Position numbers and translations under genes: made by a program
Notes under the pieces: generated by a model
What the model saw: the letters and a program-made list of their open reading frames with translations, nothing else
The model's database searches: none
Told to the model about the DNA's origin: nothing
In this document: piece after piece, positions 1 to 8,415 of the stretch
Layout: each line of letters opens with the position of its first letter
How positions within the stretch are numbered: the stretch's first letter is position 1
NCBI GenBank assembly: GCA_021770005.1
Contig: JAETRV010000016.1
Location: 1 to 55,900, forward strand
Source of the DNA: Anaerotruncus sp.
GTDB lineage: Bacteria; Bacillota; Clostridia; Oscillospirales; Ruminococcaceae
Length of the DNA: 55,900 nucleotides
Direction of reading: 5' to 3'

Positions 1-135
1 GCAGAGCCCCCGCCGCCGCGCGCACGCGGCGGAACACTTTATCCTGAGAAGCGCATTTTGGGGGTGAATTGCCGCAAAGCGGCAAGAGGGGGCTTTTTGC
101 AAGAGAAAAAGCCCCCTCCGAAAGATTTGGATAAG
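1..135. repeat. Dispersed hairpin-rich repeat, 5'-truncated by the window edge
   Basis: Non-coding copy of the family found throughout the window. In order it shows a GC palindrome (CCGCCGCGCGC...GCGGCGG), the tract AAGCGCATTTTGGGGGTGAATT, a TTGCCGCAAAGCGGCAA hairpin, and the terminator-like hairpin GGGGGCTTTTT-GCAAGAG-AAAAAGCCCCC at about 89-116. Bases 1-116 are the exact reverse complement of 55785-55900. It lies downstream of the minus-strand phosphoesterase gene and could end that transcript. Confidence 0.85.
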
Positions 136-159
136 GAAACGGATCCCGCCTCTGCTTGG

Positions 160-987
160 TTATCCCCTGCATATGGTGACGAGCACAACCTCTGGACGGT
201 TGCACACCCGCGGCAGCAGCATATAGTGCGCAGCCCCGCGGCTGACCACATGGGTGAAGGTGGGATGCCGGTACATCCCGCCCGCATACGGGGGGAATAT
301 CCCCTGATTGGGGGCATAAAGGCCGTTGAGCAGGCCGGGAATGCGCACCTGCCCGCCGTGGGCATGCCCTGAGAGCACCAGATCGAACGGCATCGCGCGG
401 TAAGCGAAGATTTTTTCAGGACGGTGGGAGAGCAGAATCCGCAGCCGATCGGATTGCGCAAGCCCGGCAAAAACCGTCTGCGCATCGTGCAGCCAACTCC
501 CTGCAAACTGGTAGGAGGGATGTTCGGGGTCATTCAGCCCCCCGATACAAAGCGGCACCCCGGCGACCGTCACCTCTTCCCAGCTGTTGCACAGGCAGTG
601 CACCCCATACCGTCCGAGCAGCCGTGGGATCGTTGCAAGCTGCTGGGAGCGGCATTCGTGGTTGCCCAGTGAGAAATAAACCGGCGCGATCCCCCGCACC
701 CGCCGCAGAAACTCCTCTGCACCATATTGGGGACGGATGTCGTCTACAATATCCCCCGGCATTGCAATCAGATCAGGATGCTCCTGTTGCAGGAGCGCCG
801 CAAGCGATTCCCGCCGTTTGGGGGAGAGCTCACTGTGCAGGTCGGAAACGACCGCGAGACGCAGAACCTTTCCTGCCGGTACGCGGGAGGTTTTAACCGT
901 ATATCGCTGGACCGCGAACCCGCTGTAGCAGGCGGCGTAGGCGGCAGCACAGCCCACCAGCGCGGGCAAAAGCAGTTTTCGTTTCAT
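160..987 (-). CDS. Membrane-anchored metallophosphoesterase, YkuE-like
   Basis: A calcineurin-like metallophosphoesterase of 275 residues. An N-terminal hydrophobic segment (about residues 4-20) probably anchors it, with the catalytic domain outside. Metal-binding motifs follow in family order: SDLH (48-51), GDIVDD (78-83), GNHE (108-111), then SHRPE and GHAHGG near the C-terminus. Such proteins hydrolyse phosphoesters, in some cases pyrophosphate bonds of lipid precursors; the substrate here cannot be read from sequence. The ATG overlaps the hemW stop in an ATGA, so the two are translationally coupled. The dispersed repeat begins right after the stop. Confidence 0.85.
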   Translation of the reverse strand: MKRKLLLPALVGCAAAYAACYSGFAVQRYTVKTSRVPAGKVLRLAVVSDLHSELSPKRRESLAALLQQEHPDLIAMPGDIVDDIRPQYGAEEFLRRVRGIAPVYFSLGNHECRSQQLATIPRLLGRYGVHCLCNSWEEVTVAGVPLCIGGLNDPEHPSYQFAGSWLHDAQTVFAGLAQSDRLRILLSHRPEKIFAYRAMPFDLVLSGHAHGGQVRIPGLLNGLYAPNQGIFPPYAGGMYRHPTFTHVVSRGAAHYMLLPRVCNRPEVVLVTICRG

Positions 988-2096
988 AGTAGCAGTTCTC
1001 CGATCACAGAATTGGACAATAAAAATCCGGATGGTGTCAGATGCAGGCCGGCCCCGTCACAGACCAACAACCCGCCCTTTTGCAGGGGGCGGGCTTTTTC
1101 ACGCAAGGGCGCGGGGTCGAAGCCGGGGAACCGTCCGGCGAGCTTTTCCCAGGTCACCCCTTCCGAAAGGCGCAGACGCAGCATCAGGTATTCTTCCAGG
1201 TCCCCGCCGGGGCCGTCCTCCCGCAGAAGCGCGAACTTATCCGGCGCCCCCAGAAACCCCCGCAGATCGCGCGGGAAATACCGCCTGCGCCCCCCGATAA
1301 AGGAATGTGCGGAGGGGCCGATCCCGAGATACTCCCGGCAATCCCAGTATTTGTAGTTATGGCGGGCGATATGCCCATCCCGCGCGAAGTTGCTGATCTC
1401 ATACTGCCGGTAACCGAGCTGTTCGAACACATCCACCGCGTACAGGTAGGCGTCCGCCTGCCCATCCTCGTCGGGACAGCAGGAGTCCACCCCCTCCCGC
1501 CCAAACGGGGTATCCGGTTCGATCTTGAGCAGATAGGCCGAGAGATGCTCCGCCCCAGCCTCCGCACAGAAGCGGGCAGCGCGGCCGATGTCGGAAAGCG
1601 ACTGTCCGGGGGTAGCGAGCATCAGGTCGAGCGAAAGGTGGGAGAACCCCACCCTGTACGCCGCGGCTATCGCATCCTGTACACCAGCAGAGGTATGCAT
1701 CCGTCCAAGCAAGGCAAGCTGCCGGTCATCAACGCTCTGCATCCCCAGCGAGAGACGGTTGACCCCCGCATCCCATAGGTGGGAAAGGGTGTCCGGCAGG
1801 GCGGAACAGGGGTTGCATTCCACAGTGACCTCGGCGTCAGAGCGGATACCGAACCTGCTCCGCACCCCATCAAGCAGGCGGGCCAACCGCTCCCCGCCGA
1901 GGGCCGACGGGGTCCCGCCTCCAAAATAGACGGTATCGAGCGGGGCGAGGTCAAACGGGGCCTGCGCAAACGCGCATAAAACCGCTTCGGTATAGGCGTC
2001 CATCAGGGACGGGTCTGCATCCACCGAGTAGAAATCACAGTAGGGGCATTTGCGCAGACAAAACGGGATATGCAGATAGAGCGCATCGCAGGGCAT
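984..2096 (-). CDS. hemW: Radical SAM heme chaperone HemW (coproporphyrinogen III oxidase-like)
   Basis: The 370-residue protein has the radical-SAM cluster motif CxxxCxxC (C13, C17, C20) followed by YFGGGTPS (57-64), the SAM-binding glycine motif of the HemN/HemW family. HemW binds and delivers heme rather than oxidising coproporphyrinogen; older annotations call it anaerobic CPO. The length matches HemW and is shorter than HemN. The start is set by GAGGAG 8 nt upstream of the ATG. It lies downstream of lepA, as in many Firmicutes, but an intergenic hairpin terminator and repeat fragments separate them. Confidence 0.9.
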   Translation of the reverse strand: MPCDALYLHIPFCLRKCPYCDFYSVDADPSLMDAYTEAVLCAFAQAPFDLAPLDTVYFGGGTPSALGGERLARLLDGVRSRFGIRSDAEVTVECNPCSALPDTLSHLWDAGVNRLSLGMQSVDDRQLALLGRMHTSAGVQDAIAAAYRVGFSHLSLDLMLATPGQSLSDIGRAARFCAEAGAEHLSAYLLKIEPDTPFGREGVDSCCPDEDGQADAYLYAVDVFEQLGYRQYEISNFARDGHIARHNYKYWDCREYLGIGPSAHSFIGGRRRYFPRDLRGFLGAPDKFALLREDGPGGDLEEYLMLRLRLSEGVTWEKLAGRFPGFDPAPLREKARPLQKGGLLVCDGAGLHLTPSGFLLSNSVIGELLL

Positions 2097-2106
2097 GGGG
2101 AATCTC

Positions 2107-2270
2107 CTCTCTGCCTGGGGCTGTTTGAAAGAGAAAAAGCCCCAGGCAAAAGCGTTTGAACAGACTCTAACAAAAAGAGGAACCGGAGGACCGGTTCCTC
2201 AACAGGCAGAAAATTTGCCGGTAAGCCGGACGGAGTTACCGACCGCTTGAGATTTTTCAAACAAGCCCTA
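2107..2270. repeat. Intergenic repeat fragments between lepA and hemW
   Basis: Remnants of two repeat families flank a terminator. Near 2118-2170 a GGGGCTGTTTGAAAGAG segment, able to pair with a following GCCCCAGGC, runs into GTTTGAACAGACTCTAA, a diverged large-element end. At 2249-2270 TTTTTCAAACAAGCCCTA is one terminal repeat of the small element, and its final CTA is the lepA stop codon (TAG) read on the minus strand. Confidence 0.6.
2171..2200 (-). terminator. Rho-independent terminator downstream of lepA
   Basis: On the minus strand GAGGAACCGG, a 4-nt loop and CCGGTTCCTC form a perfect 10-bp stem followed by TTTTTG. It lies between lepA and hemW and should end the lepA transcript. Confidence 0.85.
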
Positions 2271-4082
2271 ATCGTTGCGGTCCAGTTTGAGCACAGCGGT
2301 AAACGCTTCGGGCGGTACCGACACCGAACCGAGCTGGCGCATCTTTTTCTTGCCTTCCTTCTGCTTTTCCAGCAGCTTCTTCTTGCGGGTGATATCGCCG
2401 CCATAGCATTTTGCAAGCACATCCTTGCGCAGCGCCTTGACGGTCTCGCGGGCAATCACCTTACCGCCAATTGCCGCCTGGATCGGGACCTCGAACATCT
2501 GGCGCGGGATATGTTCCTTGAGGTTTTCGGCCATACGGCGTGCGCGCGGATAGGCTTTTTCGGCATGGGCGATGAACGAGAGTGCGTCAACAATCTCGCC
2601 ATTGAGCAGGATATCCAGCTTGACCAGCTTGGAAGGCTGGTAGCCGCACAGCTCATAATCGAACGAGGCGTACCCTTTGGTGCGGGACTTGAGCGCGTCA
2701 AAAAAGTCATAGACGATCTCATTGAGCGGCAGCTCATAATGCAGCTCAACCCGGTCGGTATCCAGATATTTCGTATCCAGGTAAACCCCGCGCCGGTCCT
2801 GGCAGAGGTCCATAATATTGCCGATATAGGCGGTCGGGGTGAAGATGTTCGCTTTTACAAACGGTTCCTCCGCTGAGGCGATCAGGGCAGGGTCGGGGTA
2901 ACTGGTGGGATTGTCGATCCATCGCTCCTCCCCGTTGGTCAGCTTGAGCTTATAGACGACGCTCGGCAGGGTGGTGATGATATCGAGGTTGAATTCCCGT
3001 TCCAGCCGCTCCTGTATGATCTCCATATGCAGCAGCCCAAGGAATCCACATCGGAAGCCAAACCCGAGCGCAACCGACGTCTCCGGCTCAAACGAGAGGG
3101 AAGCGTCATTGAGCTGCAACTTTTCTAGCGCGTCCCGCAGGTCAGGATATTTCGCGCCATCAAGCGGATAGATGCCCGAGAACACCATCGGCTGCACCTT
3201 GCGGTAGCCGGGCAGCGGCTCGGCGGCGGGGTTCTGGGCGTCGGTGACCGTATCGCCCACCGCGGTATCCCGCACTGTCTTGATCGAAGCCGCAAGATAA
3301 CCGACCTGTCCGGCAAAAAGCTCCTGACGCGGCACGAGGGTGGTCGCCCCCATGACGCCGCATTCGACGACGGTAAATTCGGCGCCGGTGGCCATCATGC
3401 GGATCTGCATCCCCGGACGGACCGTCCCCTCTTTGATCCGCACATAAACGATGACCCCTTTGTAGCTGTCGTAGTAGCTGTCGAAGATCAGCGCGCGCAG
3501 AGGTGCATCCTCCTCCCCGGAGGGGGCGGGGATGTCGGATACGATCCGCTCGAGCACCGCGTGGACGTTCTCACCGGTCTTTGCGGAGATACGCGGCGCA
3601 TCGAGGCAGGGCAGGCCAATCACATCCTCGACTTCATGGGCAACCCGCTCCGGCTCAGCCGCCGGCAGGTCGATCTTGTTGATGACCGGCATGACCTCGA
3701 GGTCGTGCTCGATCGCGAGATAGGTATTTGCGAGGGTCTGCGCCTCGATCCCCTGTGACGCATCGACGATCAGCACCGCACCTTCACAGGCCGCGAGCGA
3801 ACGGGAAACCTCATAGTTAAAGTCAACGTGCCCGGGGGTATCGATCAGGTTGAAATGGTAGTCCTGACCGTCGTCCGCGTGGTAGGTCAGCGAGACCGCC
3901 CGCGCCTTGATCGTGATACCCCGTTCCCGCTCGATCTCCATATTGTCGAGAATCTGCGCTTCCATGTCCCGCTTGGCGACCGTCTCGGTCTGCTCAAGAA
4001 TCCGGTCCGCCAGTGTGCTTTTTCCGTGGTCAATGTGCGCAATGATACAAAAATTGCGGATGTTCTGTTTTTGATCTGCCAT
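2268..4082 (-). CDS. lepA: Elongation factor 4 (LepA) GTPase
   Basis: A translational GTPase that acts on the ribosome and affects elongation and initiation fidelity. GTPase motifs are clear: AHIDHGKST (G1), DTPGHVDF (G3) and NKIDLP (G4), followed by the EF-G-like domains and the LepA C-terminal domain ending near VLKLDRND. I start at the ATG at 4082 (604 residues) because AGGAG lies 7 nt upstream; an in-frame ATG at 4106 lacks a ribosome site. The stop codon TAG is the first base triplet of a small-repeat terminal sequence (TAGGGCTTGTTTGAAAA), so the insertion abuts the gene end. Confidence 0.97.
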   Translation of the reverse strand: MADQKQNIRNFCIIAHIDHGKSTLADRILEQTETVAKRDMEAQILDNMEIERERGITIKARAVSLTYHADDGQDYHFNLIDTPGHVDFNYEVSRSLAACEGAVLIVDASQGIEAQTLANTYLAIEHDLEVMPVINKIDLPAAEPERVAHEVEDVIGLPCLDAPRISAKTGENVHAVLERIVSDIPAPSGEEDAPLRALIFDSYYDSYKGVIVYVRIKEGTVRPGMQIRMMATGAEFTVVECGVMGATTLVPRQELFAGQVGYLAASIKTVRDTAVGDTVTDAQNPAAEPLPGYRKVQPMVFSGIYPLDGAKYPDLRDALEKLQLNDASLSFEPETSVALGFGFRCGFLGLLHMEIIQERLEREFNLDIITTLPSVVYKLKLTNGEERWIDNPTSYPDPALIASAEEPFVKANIFTPTAYIGNIMDLCQDRRGVYLDTKYLDTDRVELHYELPLNEIVYDFFDALKSRTKGYASFDYELCGYQPSKLVKLDILLNGEIVDALSFIAHAEKAYPRARRMAENLKEHIPRQMFEVPIQAAIGGKVIARETVKALRKDVLAKCYGGDITRKKKLLEKQKEGKKKMRQLGSVSVPPEAFTAVLKLDRND

Positions 4083-4152
4083 ATATCTCCTGCCGTTTCC
4101 ACCCATTCAGACGGGTTGTTTTTCACGCTTTTGATTCTGCCGAGAGGCTTCC

Positions 4153-4210
4153 CAGCGGGGGCTCTGCCCCTCGGCCCCGCCACCTTTGAAAAGGTGGACG
4201 AAACTTTTTA
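4153..4210. repeat. Repeat module B (GGGGCTCTGCCCC plus CCACCTTTGAAAAGGTGG)
   Basis: Two adjacent palindromes, GGGGGCTCTGCCCC and CCACCTTTGAAAAGGTGG, are followed by ACGAAACTTTT. The same module recurs at 19512-19566 and 28078-28130, and as a reverse-complement fragment near 24232-24256. It lies upstream of lepA. Confidence 0.75.
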
Positions 4211-4214
4211 TTTA

Positions 4215-4381
4215 TTAGAAGCTGTACCATTAGCCGAAGTACGCAGATTGGCGAGCAAATTTTTTGACTGTCGAAGTCTCAAAAACGCCGGAATCCTTTA
4301 TGGCTTTCAAGTTTTTGAGACAAAGACAGGCGGGAAATTTGCCGGCAAGATGTGTGCGGCGGCTATTGGTACGGCTTCTTA
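4215..4381. mobile_element. 167-bp MITE-like element with 22-bp terminal inverted repeats
   Basis: The ends TTAGAAGCTGTACCATTAGC... and ...GCTATTGGTACGGCTTCTTA are inverted repeats of 22 bp with three mismatches. Inside, GTCTCAAAAAC (4276-4286) pairs with GTTTTTGAGAC (4311-4321), CTGTC pairs with GACAG, and GCAAATTT pairs with AAATTTGC, so almost the whole element folds into one long imperfect hairpin. No coding sequence was seen. It abuts the next element at a shared TTA. Confidence 0.75.
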
Positions 4382-4397
4382 GAGCCTGTTTCAAATC

Positions 4398-4456
4398 TAG
4401 GGGCTGTTTGAAAAATCGAAATCACCGTCTTTTTCTCTATTTTCAAACAAGCCCTA
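4398..4456. mobile_element. Small 59-bp element with TIRs nested inside the large element
   Basis: Ends TAGGGGCTGTTTGAAAA and TTTTCAAACAAGCCCTA are inverted repeats. Copies of the host element at 15515 and 19571 lack this stretch and read straight from AAATC-(TA) into AAGCTTTACTC, so the piece looks inserted at a TA that was duplicated. Related ends occur at 2249-2270, 19782-19819 and about 31271-31289. Confidence 0.75.
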
Positions 4457-4606
4457 AAGCTTTCCTCAATTTTTCTCGAAAAATTGCGGTTTCCACTGCG
4501 AGCTGTAGCGAAGCGTTTCGGAGCGCAACCGCCGAAGGCGGCTCTTAGCGCGGAGATTCGTGGTTCCCCGTCCAGCAGCTTGTTGATTTTATCAACAAGC
4601 TGGGTA

Positions 4607-4635
4607 GGGGGCTTTTTACAAGAGAAAAAGCCCCC
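4607..4635 (-). terminator. Repeat-borne hairpin terminator of the D,D-carboxypeptidase gene
   Basis: GGGGGCTTTTT and AAAAAGCCCCC form an 11-bp stem around a 7-nt loop, with the T-run built into the stem as in bidirectional terminators. It lies about 25 bp past the minus-strand stop codon. Confidence 0.6.
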
Positions 4636-4658
4636 TGCAAAAGATTTTAAACAGGCTC

Positions 4659-6158
4659 TTACATGCGGCGTCTGCGGCGGCGCGCCTTATACCGGCGGCG
4701 GTTATGGTTGCGGATCAACATCAATGAAATATAGAGCACCAATACCACCACAAAGAATACCAGCACAAATTTAAAGAGGAAGGTATCGAGGAAACTTTTT
4801 GCCTGGTCGAGATAGTAGAGGGATTTGCTGAGCGGGACCGTCTCCGCCGCGACCAGGTCGACCGTCCCCAATTCCTCCCCCGCAAGCACGATCTTCAAGC
4901 TGCCGATCTTCTGCCCTTTCTTAATCGGCGCATCGATGATCTGCGGATAATCGGGAATCGGGGAGACGTCATCCCTGCCGGTCTCTTTCGGCACAAGGTA
5001 GGAGAAGCTGCTCGCCGCAAGCAGGTTGATCTTATCCACATCCCAGTTCAGCCGTACCGCAACCTCGGTGGCCTCCTCTCCGGCCTCCATCAGGGTTTTG
5101 ACCTCAAAGGTATCGAACGCCCAATCATAGAGTTTGCGGGTATCGAACCACGGTAGGAAGTTTTGATAGGCAATCCCATCCGGGCTTTTGGCGGGCGCAC
5201 CCAGGCAGACCAGCAGATAGCTATAGCCGTCGCGGGTGGCGGTCGAGATAAAATTGCGGATATTCTGGTCGGGCAGGGAGCCGGTCTTGACCCCTTTCAG
5301 CCCTTCGTAATAGTCCTCATTGCCCGGCTTCTGCATGTTGTTGATGCTGGTCCAGAGGATCCCGTTGGGGTGGCGCTCGGTCGGATCGGAGGTATAGACC
5401 AGAGTGGTCACGATCTCGACAAACTTGTCGTTCTCCATCGCATATTTAGCGATCAGCGCCATGTCGTAGGCTGTGGTATAGCTGTTCTCGCTGTAGAGGC
5501 CGCTCGCGTTTGCAAAGTTGGTGTTTTTCGCCCCGATCTCCCGCGCCTTTTCGTTCATCATCTCGCAAAACCGCTCAATGCTGCCATCCCCCACGAAGTC
5601 GGCAACCATCATGGCCGCCTCGTTGGCCGATTGGAGCATCATCGCATAGAGCAGATCGCGCACCTTGAGCTCTTCGTTGAGGTAGATGCCGCCGAGGGTA
5701 TCCACCTGGAGGTTATAAAGCTCGTTCTGGATATAGGCTTTGAGGGGGGTGGTCTCTTCGAGGTCCATCCCGCTCTCAAGCGCGACAATACAGGTCATGA
5801 TCTTGGTCAGAGAGGCGGGCGGCATCCGCACATCCGGCGATTTCTGGTAGATCGGGGTATCCGAATCAAGGTTGAGCATATAGATGGCCTGCGAGTACAG
5901 CTCCTGCTCAAACGAAGGCTTGTACCGGTTCAGGTTGTCCACCGCGGAAACATCGCCGGGGGCAGCGGCTCCGGACGACGCCTCGGAGGAAGCGCCGCTC
6001 GAACTGCTTTCCTCCGACGAAGAACCGGACGAAGCGGTTCCGGACGAGGAGGACTCCGCGCTGCTCGAGCCGCCGGAAGGGCCAGTGGCAAAAGCCGGGA
6101 CCGCCAGCGAGGCGCAGAGGATCCATATCGCAAGCAGAAAAGCGCATTTTTTCATCAT
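4659..6158 (-). CDS. D-alanyl-D-alanine carboxypeptidase (PBP5/DacF family)
   Basis: A serine peptidase that trims the terminal D-Ala from peptidoglycan stem peptides. From the ATG at 6158 (499 residues) it has a signal peptide (about 1-25, ending PAFA), a Ser/Glu/Ala-rich low-complexity linker (about 26-68), and the active-site triad of motifs SLTK (S116-K119), SAN (177-179) and KTG. A C-terminal beta domain follows, then a transmembrane segment and a very basic tail. PBP5 relatives usually use a C-terminal amphipathic helix, so a true membrane span is a variation. GGCGGAG sits about 10 nt upstream of tandem ATGs; either could start. The stop codon comes from the adjacent miniature element. 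Confidence 0.93.
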   Translation of the reverse strand: MMKKCAFLLAIWILCASLAVPAFATGPSGGSSSAESSSSGTASSGSSSEESSSSGASSEASSGAAAPGDVSAVDNLNRYKPSFEQELYSQAIYMLNLDSDTPIYQKSPDVRMPPASLTKIMTCIVALESGMDLEETTPLKAYIQNELYNLQVDTLGGIYLNEELKVRDLLYAMMLQSANEAAMMVADFVGDGSIERFCEMMNEKAREIGAKNTNFANASGLYSENSYTTAYDMALIAKYAMENDKFVEIVTTLVYTSDPTERHPNGILWTSINNMQKPGNEDYYEGLKGVKTGSLPDQNIRNFISTATRDGYSYLLVCLGAPAKSPDGIAYQNFLPWFDTRKLYDWAFDTFEVKTLMEAGEEATEVAVRLNWDVDKINLLAASSFSYLVPKETGRDDVSPIPDYPQIIDAPIKKGQKIGSLKIVLAGEELGTVDLVAAETVPLSKSLYYLDQAKSFLDTFLFKFVLVFFVVVLVLYISLMLIRNHNRRRYKARRRRRRM

Positions 6159-6386
6159 GCCCAAACCAATCTCCGCCGCCGAAAGCGGATATGCACAATC
6201 GGCCGTTCCAGCGGCAAATTTTGGAGCGGCCAAAGAAAGAATTGCAGGGAAAGGGGAATTATGCTAAACTGTTCCTATATGCATGTCTAAGCGGAACAGG
6301 CGAATATATATTTAGTATACCAAAATTCCGCTGAAAAGGAAAGCAAATTTTCTATAAACTTTGCAGGGGCGACAGGAGGACTGAAT

Positions 6387-7679
6387 ATGCTGGATTTTGA
6401 AAACCGGGGATTTGGATTTGACACTCTGATGGTGCACGCCGGGACCGAGGCCGATCCGGTGACCCACGCGATCGTGCAGCCGATCACCCAGACCACCGCT
6501 TACACGTTTGACAGCGTTGACCATGCGGCGCGTCTGTTTGAACTGAAAGAGCCGGGCAACATCTACACCCGCCTGAACAATCCAACCGTGGATGCGCTCG
6601 AGCGGCGGGTTGCCGCGCTCGACGGGGGCGTGGGCGCGCTGGCGATGGCGTCGGGACATGCGGTGATCTTCAACACGATGCTCAACCTCGCAAACGCGGG
6701 GGATGAGATCGTCTCTTCGATCTGTATTTACGGCGGCGCAATCAATATGCTGGGCATCACCCTTGACCGGATCGGGATCAAGGTCAAGTTCGTGGACCCG
6801 GGCGATCTGGACGCGTGGGAAGCCGCGGTCACCGGCAAAACCCGGGCGTTTTTCGTGGAGGCAATCGGCAACCCGAATGCCAACGTTGCGGACATCGAGC
6901 GGATTGCGGAGATTGCCCACCGGCATGGAATCCCGCTCATCGTCGATTCGACCTTCACCACCCCCTACCTGATCCGGCCGATCCAATTCGGCGCTGACTA
7001 TGTGGTCCATTCGGCGACCAAGTTCCTCGGCGGTCACGGTACTTCGATGTGTGGGATCGTGACCGATGCGGGTACCTTTCAATTTAAGGACAACCCCCGG
7101 TTCCCGCTCTACAACGAGCCGGACAAAAGCTACCATGGGGTTGTATTTGCCGATTGCGGCCCACAGGCATTCATCCTGCGGCTGCGCGCCATGATGCTCC
7201 GCGACCTCGGGGCCTGCTGCGCGCCGATGAACGCTTTCCTGATCCTACAGGGGATCGAGACCCTTTCCCTGCGGATGCAGAAACATTCGGAAAATGCGCT
7301 CGCTGTCGCCAGATACCTCGAGGGACACCCGCAGGTCGCGTTTGTCAACTATCCGGGTCTGGAGAGCAGCCCCTACTACCCGCTGGCGCAGAAATACCTG
7401 CCAAAGGGCGCGGGCAGTGTGTTCACCTTCGGGCTGAAGGGCGGACGGGAGAGCGGCGCAAAGTTTATCAATGCGCTCAAGCTGTTCAGCCATGTGGCAA
7501 ACGTGGGGGACGTGCGCTCCCTCGTCATCCACCCGGCAACCACCACCCATAGCCAGCTTTCGGAGGAACAGCTGGTGGAAAGCGGGATTACCTCGTCAAC
7601 CGTACGGCTGTCGGTCGGCATCGAGGACGTCAAAGACCTGATTGCCGACCTGGAACAGGCGATTGCAGCGGCCTGCTGA
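6387..7679 (+). CDS. metY: O-acetylhomoserine sulfhydrylase / aminocarboxypropyltransferase
   Basis: A PLP enzyme of the Cys/Met-metabolism family that makes homocysteine (or methionine with methanethiol) from O-acetylhomoserine. The 430-residue length and the start region (FDTLMVHAGT, QPITQTTAY) are typical of MetY. The PLP lysine is K212 in HSATKFLGG. The ATG follows ACAGGAGGACTGAAT, an excellent ribosome site. I see no SAM riboswitch or T-box in the short leader, and no other methionine genes nearby. Next downstream is a lipoprotein gene 23 bp away that may share the transcript. Confidence 0.93.
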   Translation: MLDFENRGFGFDTLMVHAGTEADPVTHAIVQPITQTTAYTFDSVDHAARLFELKEPGNIYTRLNNPTVDALERRVAALDGGVGALAMASGHAVIFNTMLNLANAGDEIVSSICIYGGAINMLGITLDRIGIKVKFVDPGDLDAWEAAVTGKTRAFFVEAIGNPNANVADIERIAEIAHRHGIPLIVDSTFTTPYLIRPIQFGADYVVHSATKFLGGHGTSMCGIVTDAGTFQFKDNPRFPLYNEPDKSYHGVVFADCGPQAFILRLRAMMLRDLGACCAPMNAFLILQGIETLSLRMQKHSENALAVARYLEGHPQVAFVNYPGLESSPYYPLAQKYLPKGAGSVFTFGLKGGRESGAKFINALKLFSHVANVGDVRSLVIHPATTTHSQLSEEQLVESGITSSTVRLSVGIEDVKDLIADLEQAIAAAC

Positions 7680-7702
7680 ACAGGTTCAGAAAGGGAATTG
7701 CC

Positions 7703-8380
7703 ATGAAACAAAAAGGACTCGCGGCAGCGGTGATGGCGGCTGCCCTGTTATTGACCAGTTGCGGAGGAACTCCCGAAAAAGAATTGGACCAGTTCCTCTT
7801 GCAGGAGGGGACGGCGCTGACCGTCCAGCTTGAAGAACTCGCGGGCAGTGAAGCCTATATCGACCTGATGACCGGGGAAGAGATGATCAAAGCCGAACTT
7901 TCCGGGATCGAGGGTTCCGGATTCCAGAACCCCAAACAGGTGTATCTGATCTCCTTTCCCGAGGACCACTGGATCGGTTTGCTGGACCAGATGACCGACC
8001 GCCAAACCGCTGACCTCCCTGACAATATCCGGGAGGTGGTCAACAGCCGGATCAACAGCACCTTATTTTCTTCGATGGTGAACGCGGGATACGGTACGGT
8101 CCCCCTCGCCTCTGCCACGCTGGTTTCGTTTGGGAAGTCGTACCCCATGCCGAAAGGGTGGGAGAACAACGCGCTGCTCCTCTTCGAATGCGAGGGCGGC
8201 TATTCCAGCCTGGTGTCGTTCACCCGAACCGGGGATGGCGTCATCAGCGGCTATGTCAGCCCGCTGAAAAACGGGGACGCAGGCGCATGGGCCTCGTTGG
8301 AAGGGTTTCTTGATCTCGACGGGAGCCTGCAATATTCGGTCTATTCCGGGGAGGATGCGGCCGCGCTGCTGGCCAACTGA
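7703..8380 (+). CDS. Putative lipoprotein of unknown function
   Basis: I do not recognise the family. The 225-residue product starts with MKQKGLAAAVM and a hydrophobic stretch ending in a lipobox (LLTSC, Cys near 22), so it should be lipid-anchored outside the membrane. The mature part is acidic with no transmembrane segment and no motif I can name. AAAGGGA lies upstream of the ATG. It sits between metY and a phosphoesterase gene, all on the plus strand with short gaps, suggesting one transcript, but nothing links the functions. Confidence 0.8.
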   Translation: MKQKGLAAAVMAAALLLTSCGGTPEKELDQFLLQEGTALTVQLEELAGSEAYIDLMTGEEMIKAELSGIEGSGFQNPKQVYLISFPEDHWIGLLDQMTDRQTADLPDNIREVVNSRINSTLFSSMVNAGYGTVPLASATLVSFGKSYPMPKGWENNALLLFECEGGYSSLVSFTRTGDGVISGYVSPLKNGDAGAWASLEGFLDLDGSLQYSVYSGEDAAALLAN

Positions 8381-8415
8381 CCGGCTGAAATTTTCTGCGA
8401 AAAGGGGTATATGCA

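Larger units (their letters stand above)
4379..4661. mobile_element. Large composite miniature element with terminal inverted repeats
   Basis: It begins TTAGAGCCTGTTTCAAATC and ends GATTTTAAACAGGCTCTTA, near-perfect inverted repeats flanked by TTA. It contains a nested small element (4398-4456), the shared segment CTCAATTTTTCTCGAAAAAT, a GC-rich module (GAAGCGTTTCGGAGCGCAAC), a 12-bp stem hairpin CAGCTTGTTGAT/ATCAACAAGCTG (4576-4602) and the hairpin GGGGGCTTTTT...AAAAAGCCCCC (4607-4635). The terminal TTA is the stop codon of the minus-strand carboxypeptidase gene. Confidence 0.8.

Noticed and set aside
1-135. rRNA or known structured RNA in the hairpin-rich repeat
   Set aside because: No match to rRNA, tmRNA, SRP or RNase P RNA signatures; it recurs in at least ten gaps with truncations, so it is a dispersed repeat.
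39-533. 164-residue minus-strand frame containing FFSCKKPP-type sequence
   Set aside because: It translates the dispersed repeat and the antisense of the phosphoesterase gene; no ribosome site or family similarity.
5163-6290. 375-residue plus-strand open frame
   Set aside because: Antisense of the D,D-carboxypeptidase gene, which has clear catalytic motifs; the frame is a by-product of GC-rich codon use.
6244-6386. SAM riboswitch or T-box upstream of metY
   Set aside because: The leader is short and lacks the conserved helices, kink-turn or T-box sequence; only a weak promoter-like TATAAA is visible.
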